Shown here: positions 40,136 through 46,179 of the stretch, one piece after another
Layout of the letters: each line of letters begins with the position of its first letter
Numbering within the stretch: the stretch's first letter is position 1
Assembly (NCBI RefSeq): GCF_004923205.2
Contig: NZ_SELD02000044.1
Coordinates: forward strand, 1 to 64,000
Length of the DNA stretch: 64,000 bases
Source: Paracoccus aeridis
GTDB taxonomy: Bacteria > Pseudomonadota > Alphaproteobacteria > Rhodobacterales > Rhodobacteraceae
Direction: 5' to 3'
Translations under genes and position numbers: made by a program
Notes under the pieces: generated by a model
Databases searched by the model: none
Told to the model about the DNA's origin: nothing
The model's input: only the letters and a program-made list of their open reading frames with translations

Positions 40136-40947
40136 CAGCACCACTTTGGGCCGGCTTTGAATGCGGCAGGCTGCCCTGGAATGGGCATGACCTGCTGCAC
40201 TCGACCGGCCACCTGCCGGGTGGCGGCATGCAGCGGCACTACGCCCATGCCGTCGCTCAGGGAGCTGTAGGAGCGCGGGACGGGCTTTCGTGGCGACACG
40301 ACATAGGTGCGCGGGTCGCGGCCGTTCCTGACGGCTTTCCGGTCATGTGGGACATGGTGCACTTCGACATGCCGCCCGATCCCGAGGCACATGCCGCCGC
40401 TGTGGGTGCCGCGTTGCCACCGGGGACATGGGCCATCGCCGTGAATGAGCCGACGATCCACGGCAGTCGCAACTTCCAGGGCGACGGGCAGTCGTGGCCG
40501 TTCGTGAGTACCGCGCTGCGCATGATGCGTGCCGCGCCGCACTTGCGCTACGCCACCTGCGACGCGCTGCACGACATGCGGCCCGAGACATGGTGGGCGA
40601 CCGATCGGCTGGTCGAAAGCGGCTTGGTCGAAGTGGTGGGGATCAACTACTACCCGAACTATGGCGTCGTACCGTTGCTGCACGTGCTGCGCGAAGCGAA
40701 GGCGCGCTATCCAGGAATGCCGCTCGCGATAACAGAAACGGGCTGGCATGTCGGGCACCCCAATCTGCCACCGGGCGAGCGCCGCATGGAGTGGCTGGCA
40801 CAGGTTCGGCAAGACTGCGAGTCGGTCGGCGGCGTCGAATTCGTGGCATGGTACCCTTGGCTGGACATGCCGTGCTGGTCGCTCAGCGGCGATCGCTGGC
40901 CCTGCGGGTGGCCCGAGCGGCCGCTGGCTGATGCTGTCGCAGCCTGA
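40132..40947 (+). CDS. Glycoside hydrolase-like (TIM-barrel, clan A type) protein
   Basis: 271 aa from GTG overlapping the previous stop. N105-E106-P107 (WAIAVNEPTIHG) and E202 in LAITETGW are placed like the acid/base and nucleophile glutamates of clan GH-A enzymes (NEP and TETGW of family 1). Other barrel strands are visible (FPVMWDMVHFDM, VEVVGINYYPNYG). It is shorter than cellular GH1 enzymes. No signal peptide. It could be a virion or lysis glycosidase; substrate unknown. Confidence 0.75.
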   Translation: MTAPLWAGFECGRLPWNGHDLLHSTGHLPGGGMQRHYAHAVAQGAVGARDGLSWRHDIGARVAAVPDGFPVMWDMVHFDMPPDPEAHAAAVGAALPPGTWAIAVNEPTIHGSRNFQGDGQSWPFVSTALRMMRAAPHLRYATCDALHDMRPETWWATDRLVESGLVEVVGINYYPNYGVVPLLHVLREAKARYPGMPLAITETGWHVGHPNLPPGERRMEWLAQVRQDCESVGGVEFVAWYPWLDMPCWSLSGDRWPCGWPERPLADAVAA

Positions 40948-41101
40948 CGCGCCGGCAAGCCTCGGCATCACGGCCGAGGCGCTGACCGTGTCGGTGGGCG
41001 GCCGCACTGTCCTTTCGATCCCGCGCGACCAGTTTCCCGACCTGATCGTGCGGATCGCCGCGGCGCTGAGGGAGGTGCCGCCGTCGGATCGGCGCGTGTG
41101 A
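40931..41101 (+). CDS. Small hypothetical protein (56 aa)
   Basis: 56 aa in a second frame, starting inside the glycosidase 3' end. Contains ITAEALTVSVGGRTVLSIPRDQFPDLIVRIAAALREV, a plausible beta-alpha unit. Ends before the SRAP gene. Unknown. Confidence 0.5.
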   Translation: MLSQPDAPASLGITAEALTVSVGGRTVLSIPRDQFPDLIVRIAAALREVPPSDRRV

Positions 41102-41177
41102 CGGGCGCCCTCAGAACGCCCTCGCCAGCCGCGGCCGCGGGACCTATCCTGCCGTCCTTCAGAAGGAGGGCAGGACC

Positions 41178-41789
41178 ATCTGCAACCTGTATCGAACCCG
41201 CGCCAGCGCCGACGAGATTGCCCGCCTGTTCGCCGCGGTCGATCGGACCGGCAACGAGCCCTGGCCGGTCGACGTCTACCCGGACCGCCTGGCGCCGATC
41301 GTCCGCCATGGAGCTGACGGCCCCGAGATCGCCCGGGCGCGCTGGGGCATGCCCACGCCCCCCCAGCACCTCAAGACGCAGCGCGATCCGGGCGTGACCA
41401 ACGTGCGGAACACCGGCAGCTCGCACTGGCGCCGTTGGCTGGGCGCCGAAAGCCGCTGCCTGGTCCCGCTGGTCGCCTTCAGCGAACCCGGACCCGACCG
41501 CAAGCCGCTGTGGTTCGAGCCGGTCGACGAGGCACCCATGTTCTTCGCCGGGATCCAGACGTGCGGCTGGACGTCGGTGCGCAAGGTCAAGGACGGCGCG
41601 ACGACGGACGACCTGTTCGCCTTCCTGACCACCGCGCCCAACGCCGAGGTCGGCGCGGTCCATCCGAGGGCCATGCCGGTGATCCTGACCAAGCCGGACG
41701 AATGGCAGGCGTGGCTGGCGGCGCCGTGGAACGAGGCGCGGGATCTTCAGCGCCCGCTCCCTGACGGCGCGCTGAGGATCGTGTCGTAG
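41178..41789 (+). CDS. SRAP/HMCES-family protein (YedK-like) with ATC in place of the start ATG
   Basis: 203 codons. The family always begins Met-Cys-Asn-Leu-Tyr; here the codon before Cys-Asn-Leu-Tyr is ATC, with an excellent SD (AAGGAGGG) 7 nt upstream and no ATG/GTG/TTG nearby in frame. Active-site residues are otherwise present: Cys2, Asn75 (VTNVRNTG), His162 and Arg164 (AVHPRAMPVIL). Glu103 stands in FSEP. The enzyme crosslinks to abasic sites in single-stranded DNA through Cys2. Either ATC is used as a weak start or the gene is silenced by one change. A truncated start at 41349 would lose Cys2. Confidence 0.8.
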   Translation: MCNLYRTRASADEIARLFAAVDRTGNEPWPVDVYPDRLAPIVRHGADGPEIARARWGMPTPPQHLKTQRDPGVTNVRNTGSSHWRRWLGAESRCLVPLVAFSEPGPDRKPLWFEPVDEAPMFFAGIQTCGWTSVRKVKDGATTDDLFAFLTTAPNAEVGAVHPRAMPVILTKPDEWQAWLAAPWNEARDLQRPLPDGALRIVS

Positions 41790-41793
41790 TCCG

Positions 41794-41999
41794 GTGGCGA
41801 AGGACTATCGTGAGCAGTGGGTCAGGCTCATGTGCTGCTGCGGCCACCACGAGGTGGTGTGCCTGCCGCTCGGCCCATGGCGGCACCGCAACTGGATCCT
41901 GTGCCTCGGGCGCGCTGCGGCAAGTGCGGGCGGAAGGGCGCGGTCGACTTGACCTCCGTCTGCGCGCCGCATGAGCAGTACGGCGGGTGGGGGTACTAG
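41794..41999 (+). pseudogene. Frameshifted zinc-ribbon-like small protein
   Basis: A GTG frame (41794) encodes AKDYREQWVRLMCCCGHHEVVCLPLGPWRHRNW, then runs off into Gly/Ala/Arg. The frame one base back continues RCGKCGRKGAVDLTSVCAPHEQYGGWGY to TAA... stop at 41997-41999. Joined, the two halves make one Cys-paired ribbon (CCCG...CGKC), so a single base seems to have been lost near 41905. No slippery site is present. Confidence 0.45.
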
Positions 42000-42337
42000 C
42001 GGCAGCCGCCATAGGCGCCGCGGCTATACCTTGGCCAGTCGGCAGCATGCCCGCTTCGCACCATCTCGCACGCGACGTCTGCGCCGTCCGGCAAGGCACA
42101 GCGCACGACCGGGCGGCTGTAGCGGTCGACGTCCATGAGATCGCACGTGAGCATCTGCCCGTTCACCAGCCGGGCCAGCGCGTCTTGTGCCGCCGCGCCG
42201 CCCTGTTCCCGCAGCTCGGGTGCGCTGATCCCCCAGAGACGCAGGCGCAGGTCTTTGCCGGGCGCGTCTAGGCGCAGGGTGTCGCCGTCGATCGCGACCG
42301 CGCCCGTGAGGCAGATTGCAGCGAGGCAGGTGATCAT
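41996..42337 (-). CDS. Secreted thermonuclease-like (SNase fold) protein
   Basis: 113 aa. A short hydrophobic N-terminus (MITCLAAICLTGAVA) may export it. The SNase core IDGDTLRL...LRLWGISAPELREQGGAAAQDALARLV, then MDVDRYSRPVVRCALPDGADVACEMVRSGHAAD matches the OB-fold nuclease with Arg/Asp active residues (DGDT, Arg near RLWG, DRYSR). C-terminus is Cys-ended. A minus-strand accessory gene; it may degrade external or competitor DNA. Confidence 0.82.
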   Translation of the reverse strand: MITCLAAICLTGAVAIDGDTLRLDAPGKDLRLRLWGISAPELREQGGAAAQDALARLVNGQMLTCDLMDVDRYSRPVVRCALPDGADVACEMVRSGHAADWPRYSRGAYGGCR

Positions 42338-42741
42338 CGGTTGTCATCCGGCTGGGCCTGCTCGGTGAGGAGGGTATGGGTCTGTCGATACCCCGCCGCG
42401 AAGAGAGCATCGGCAACAACTCTGGCCTCGAAAAACGACAAGGACATGGCGCTCATGATCGCCTCAATCATCGCCGCGCGCTCGTCTTCCGCTGGTGCCG
42501 GGGAGGGCTGCGGTGCAGCGGCAATGACGGCACGGGTATTCCAATTGACCGCCGCTTCCTCGTAGGTGCCGGCGCTAGGAGCAGATGCTTCACAGTTGGC
42601 GCAGGCGACTGCAAAGCGATGCTTTGTGCGCTTGCCCATGATTTCTGCCGTCTCACCGTCATCATAGGCCGCGCCGCCGCAGAAGGGACAGGGCAGTAGG
42701 TTGTGCGCCTTGCGGAATGGCTCGGGGGTGGGGCGGGTCAC
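42334..42741 (-). CDS. Lar-like restriction-alleviation zinc protein
   Basis: 135 aa from GTG with GGAGAG 6 nt upstream. The zinc ribbon LLPCPFCGGAAYDD...VACANCEASAPSAGTYEEAAVNWNTR is the hallmark of Lar/restriction alleviation-like proteins of prophages. The C-terminal half is a helical extension (DERAAMIEAIMSAMSLSFFEARVVADALF). It ends on the nuclease start (ATGA). Anti-restriction role is by family name only. Confidence 0.72.
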   Translation of the reverse strand: MTRPTPEPFRKAHNLLPCPFCGGAAYDDGETAEIMGKRTKHRFAVACANCEASAPSAGTYEEAAVNWNTRAVIAAAPQPSPAPAEDERAAMIEAIMSAMSLSFFEARVVADALFAAGYRQTHTLLTEQAQPDDNR

Positions 42742-42859
42742 GTCGTCTCTCCTTGCTTCGGGGCAGCGCCCGGTGGGGGTGGGGGAAGCGGCATCACCAG
42801 AAATCCTCGCTGAAAGCATCGCGCGGATGCAGATCCTCTCGGACGATAGGCTGCCCCGA

Positions 42860-43060
42860 TCAAAAGGCGATGTGCTTGGCCTCCACGCGAGTCACAAAGC
42901 GGCCCTCGCTGGTCAGGAACCCCTGCACAATGGCACGCTCCAAGCTGATGTGTTCGTCGATCACAGCGAAGAGCTGGCCGTGACGCGCAGGCTGCGGAAG
43001 GCTGATGGTGAAGCCCTCGATCTGAAGAGCGGCGGCGACGATGCGTTCTGGCTCGCTCCT
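42860..43060 (-). pseudogene. Small conserved phage protein with start codon AGG
   Basis: A 65-residue frame (SEPERIVAAALQIEGFTISLP..., QGFLTSEGRFVTRVEAKHIAF) matches a widespread small phage family that begins MSEPERIV. Here the codon at the Met position is AGG, with AGGAGGGG a few bases upstream and no other start in frame. The gene is probably dead by one substitution, though sequencing error cannot be excluded. Confidence 0.6.
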
Positions 43061-43238
43061 GCCGCCCCTCCTGACCGCCAGGTGAGGTAGAGGGCATGTC
43101 GTCGAAACGGCTGGTGAACATCTGTACGGGCTTTGTACGACCGAGACCCGGAATCACCATAGATGTTCGCGTAAACTTCCGCATCGAGCGTTCCCAGCGA
43201 CCACTTAGGGCACAACTTAGCTACTGAAATTGCTAGAG

Positions 43239-43291
43239 AAAATGGTGCTGTGAGAGAGGATTGAACTCTCGACCTCACCCTTACCAAGGGT
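43239..43291. repeat. att copy (prophage B attR, within tRNA-Thr)
   Basis: Identical 53 bp to 2107-2159. It covers the tRNA 3' part from the anticodon stem through CCA and four downstream T. Integration here keeps the tRNA intact because the element supplies the same 3' end. Prophage length between copies is about 41.1 kb. Confidence 0.93.
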
Positions 43292-43317
43292 GTGCTCTAC
43301 CACTGAGCTACCACAGC
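43243..43317 (-). tRNA. tRNA-Thr(GGT)
   Basis: 75 nt including encoded CCA. Acceptor GCTGTGG pairs with TCACAGC (one G-T); D arm GCTC/GAGC; anticodon stem CACCC/GGGTG with loop TTGGTAA, anticodon GGT; T arm GAGAG/CTCTC with loop TTCAATC; discriminator A. It is the integration target of the prophage on its left. Confidence 0.97.
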
Positions 43318-43347
43318 GCCTGCGACCGTTTCGGGGTCGTGGGGCGC

Positions 43348-43376
43348 GATGTAGACAAAACGCCGGGGGGGCGCAA
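43348..43376 (-). promoter_or_regulatory. tRNA-Thr promoter
   Basis: On the minus strand TTGCGC (43371-43376) and TACATC (43348-43353) are separated by 17 nt, about 30 bp upstream of the mature tRNA 5' end. It lies outside the prophage, so tRNA expression is unaffected by integration. Confidence 0.6.
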
Positions 43377-43814
43377 GGGGGGAAATGCGGATCGCTAAGA
43401 GCGCGCCTGCCGTGTCCCGGACGTTGGCCTTGGCCGTGCCGCAGGGAAGTGTAGGATCGTCACTAGGAACATCGCAGCAGGGGCGGTCGGCGGCGTCATC
43501 GCCAGCGCGCTTGTCAGCGGGGTCATGCTCGGCGGGCGCAGGGCCGGGCTTCTGCACAAGACGCCGGGCGGGCAGGCGGAGGGCTGGCTCGACCGCAACC
43601 TCGACAGCCGCAGGCACGCGGGCGAGGCGGGGACGTTCCTGGCCGGGCAGGCGAACCACGCCGCGACGTGGGGCGTCCGGGGCGGCGCTCGGTGCGGTTC
43701 ACCGGGGGCACTGACGCTGATCGTCGGACGGGCGAGCGCCCGGTCCGGCGGCGACGGCTTGCCAGCCCGCGCCGCCGATGCCACAAAAAGGGTGGACAAG
43801 CCGGGACGCAGTGA
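43377..43814. other. Host spacer after tRNA with a doubtful remnant frame
   Basis: About 440 bp without a supported gene. A plus-strand frame open from 43399 to 43818 encodes a hydrophobic Gly/Ala-rich segment (IAAGAVGGVIASALVSGVML) followed by low-complexity residues. The likely start position after AGGATCGTC is ACT, and the first ATG (43525) has no SD. It may be a decayed gene or chance frame in GC-rich DNA. Confidence 0.35.
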
Positions 43815-44684
43815 ATGAACGATCTTTCGAGGAGCGAGCGCCGCCTGATCGTGGCACTGGACCGGCTGGACTATACCGTCGAGCGGGCGGGCGGCGACCT
43901 GACGCGCCTGCGCAGCCGCCCCCCGGTGCCGCCGCAACCCGCCGCTGCCGCGCAACAGGGCAGCCAGCAGCTGCAGACGGAGAACCGGCGGCTGTCGGAC
44001 GATGTCGCGGCGCTGCACGATCGGCAGGCCGCGACGCTTGAGGCCATGCGCGAGCGGCTGGCCGAAACCCAGGAGCGGCTGGCCGGTGCCGGCGAGCACA
44101 TGGCGCGGCTGGCTGCGGCCAATGACGGGCTGTCGGCGGCGAACCGCGACCTGATCGCGGCCGCCGGCGGCGGCGCGTCCGCGTCGGACGCCATCCGCGC
44201 GGCGCTGGAGGCGGAGATCGAGTCCCTTCGCGCCGCCCGCGCCGCCGAGATCGCCCAGATGGGCGAGATCCTCGACGCGCTGGACCGGATGCTCGGCACG
44301 CCCGCGCCCACGCCGCGCAAGCCCGCGCGCGCGCCGGAGGGGCGGGATGAAGCGGAGACAAGGCAGGAGGCGAATGACGACGCGATCTCGCCTGCGGCGG
44401 GCGCGTTCCGGGCGGCGGGGTCGTCCATGTCCACCGCCACGGCGGTCGTTGCGCCCGCCGAGGTGGTCGGCGATGCGGGGGGGCCAGACACGGGGGCCGC
44501 CGCGGGGCCGGAAGCGTTTTCGGACGACGCCTTTTCGGACGACGCCGCGGAAACCGCCGGGGAACGCGAGCTCGTCGTCGAACGCGACGAGCTGCCCGAC
44601 GACGACGTGTCGCTGTTTGGCGGCGTCTACGACGACGATGCCGACGAAAGCGACCCCGACGACACGGAAGGAGACCGGCGCTGA
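43815..44684 (+). CDS. Coiled-coil protein upstream of zapA
   Basis: 289 aa. The N-terminus (MNDLSRSERRLIVALDRLDYTVERAGGDLTRLR) is followed by a long coiled coil (about 45-165; LQTENRRLSDDVAALHD, AMRERLAETQERLAGAGEHMARL) and an acidic C-terminus (ELPDDDVSLFGGVYDDDADES). It ends on the zapA start (1-bp overlap). Rhodobacteraceae carry such a gene before zapA; a cell-division scaffold role is inferred. Confidence 0.8.
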   Translation: MNDLSRSERRLIVALDRLDYTVERAGGDLTRLRSRPPVPPQPAAAAQQGSQQLQTENRRLSDDVAALHDRQAATLEAMRERLAETQERLAGAGEHMARLAAANDGLSAANRDLIAAAGGGASASDAIRAALEAEIESLRAARAAEIAQMGEILDALDRMLGTPAPTPRKPARAPEGRDEAETRQEANDDAISPAAGAFRAAGSSMSTATAVVAPAEVVGDAGGPDTGAAAGPEAFSDDAFSDDAAETAGERELVVERDELPDDDVSLFGGVYDDDADESDPDDTEGDRR

Positions 44685-45094
44685 TGCCCAACGTGGAATT
44701 CAAGGTCGGTCACAAGGACTACACCCTGTCCTGCCAGGACGGGGAAGAAAAGCTCCTGCGCCGGGCGGCAGGGATGCTGGACGCTGAGGCGCGCCAGATC
44801 CTGGAACAGGCGGGGCGGATGCCCGAGCCGCGGCTGCTGCTGCTGGCGGGGCTGATGCTCGCCGACCGCACCTCGGCGCTCGAGGATCGCGCCGCGTCCG
44901 CCGAACGCGAACTCGCGCGGCTGAAATCGAACCCGGTCCGGGTCGAGGTGCCGGTGATCCCGCCGGAAATCGGCGAGGTCATGGCCGAACTCGCCGCCCG
45001 CGCCGAGGCCCTGGCCGACAAGGCGGAGGAGATGCTGGCCGAGGACGTGCCGGGCGAGGACATGCCGGCCGACGATGACGACCAGCCCGCCTGA
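44684..45094 (+). CDS. zapA: Cell division protein ZapA
   Basis: 136 aa. PNVEFKVGHKDYTLSCQDGEEKLLRRAAGMLD is the ZapA globular start; a coiled coil (LADRTSALEDRAASAERELARL) follows, then an acidic tail. It tetramerises and crosslinks FtsZ filaments. Coupled to the coiled-coil gene upstream. Confidence 0.9.
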   Translation: MPNVEFKVGHKDYTLSCQDGEEKLLRRAAGMLDAEARQILEQAGRMPEPRLLLLAGLMLADRTSALEDRAASAERELARLKSNPVRVEVPVIPPEIGEVMAELAARAEALADKAEEMLAEDVPGEDMPADDDDQPA

Positions 45095-45192
45095 CGCGGC
45101 TGCCGCCCCGATGAACGTGCGTTTTATCAGCGGCTTCGCAGAAACTTCCGGCGGCATCTGCGCGTTTCCCTGACCTGCGGGAGGGAACGGCA

Positions 45193-46179
45193 ATGGCGTC
45201 ACGCGCGATCTGGAAGGGACAGCTGCGCCTGTCGCTGGTGGCCATCCCGGTAGAAATCCACAGCGCGACCAAGACCGCGCGCCGTGTCAGCTTCCGCCAG
45301 ATCCACGGCCCGACCGGCAAGCCCATCCGCTATGAAAAGACGGTGGCGGGCGTCGGACCGATCGATCCCGACGACATCATGAAGGGCTACGCGCTCGGCG
45401 ATAACGAATACCTGCTGATCGAACCCGACGAGATCGACGCGATCAAGCTGGAGACCAAGAAGACGTTCGAGCTGGTGCAGTTCGTGGGCCAGAACGAGAT
45501 CTCGCCGCTCTACTACGACCAGCCTTACTACATCGTGCCGACCGACGAGCTGGCCGAGGATGCCTATCGCGTGGTCCGCGACGCGCTGCGGAAGTCGGGC
45601 AAGGTGGGGCTGGGGCAGCTGACCGTGCACGGCAGCGAAAAGCTGTGCGCCGTGCGGCCCTGCGGCGACGGGCTGCTGATGGAGACGCTGTTCTACGCCG
45701 ACGAGATCAAGGAGGCGGAGCCGCTGTTTTCGTCGATCGAGGACCAGGAGGCGGACGAGGATCTTCTGAACGTCGCCGAGGCGCTGATCGAGAAGAAGAC
45801 GGCGCCGTTCGACGCGGCCGCCTTCACCGACCACTACGACAAGGCGCTGCGGTCGCTGATCGAGGACAAGCGCAAGGGCCGGGCGCCGCGGGTCACGACC
45901 GAAGGCGAAAGCCGCCCGTCGGGCGACAACGTGGTCGACCTGATGCAGGCGCTGCGTGACAGCCTGAAGGCGTCGGGCGGTGCTGGCGACAAGGCGCCGG
46001 CGCGCAAGCCGGCGGCGAAATCGACCGCGGCCCGCTCGTCGGGGGGTGTCAAGGCGCGGTCATCGCGCGGCAAGGCGGCGGCCAAGGCCGACGAGGTCGA
46101 GGACAAGGACGAGGACGAAGCGCCCGCGAAACCCGCCAAGGCACCCGCCCGGCGTGCGCCCACGCGCAAGGCGGGCTGA
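45193..46179 (+). CDS. ku: Non-homologous end-joining protein Ku
   Basis: 328 aa, SD GGGAGGGAA before ATG. Bacterial Ku core: RAIWKGQLRLSLVAIPVEIHSATK, FRQIHGPTGKPIRYEKTV, DDIMKGY, YYDQPYYIVPTD. The C-terminus is Lys/Ala/Pro-rich (ARKPAAKSTAARSS...), about 85 residues, probably DNA binding. Binds DNA ends and recruits LigD, encoded immediately next. Confidence 0.96.
   Translation: MASRAIWKGQLRLSLVAIPVEIHSATKTARRVSFRQIHGPTGKPIRYEKTVAGVGPIDPDDIMKGYALGDNEYLLIEPDEIDAIKLETKKTFELVQFVGQNEISPLYYDQPYYIVPTDELAEDAYRVVRDALRKSGKVGLGQLTVHGSEKLCAVRPCGDGLLMETLFYADEIKEAEPLFSSIEDQEADEDLLNVAEALIEKKTAPFDAAAFTDHYDKALRSLIEDKRKGRAPRVTTEGESRPSGDNVVDLMQALRDSLKASGGAGDKAPARKPAAKSTAARSSGGVKARSSRGKAAAKADEVEDKDEDEAPAKPAKAPARRAPTRKAG

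Noticed and set aside
42701-43090. Plus-strand 129-aa frame opposite the Lar-like and small genes
   Set aside because: Antisense to genes with recognised motifs and without ribosome site.
43525-43818. 98-aa plus-strand ORF after the tRNA
   Set aside because: No SD, composition typical of chance frames in GC-rich DNA; kept only as a doubtful remnant in the spacer entry.
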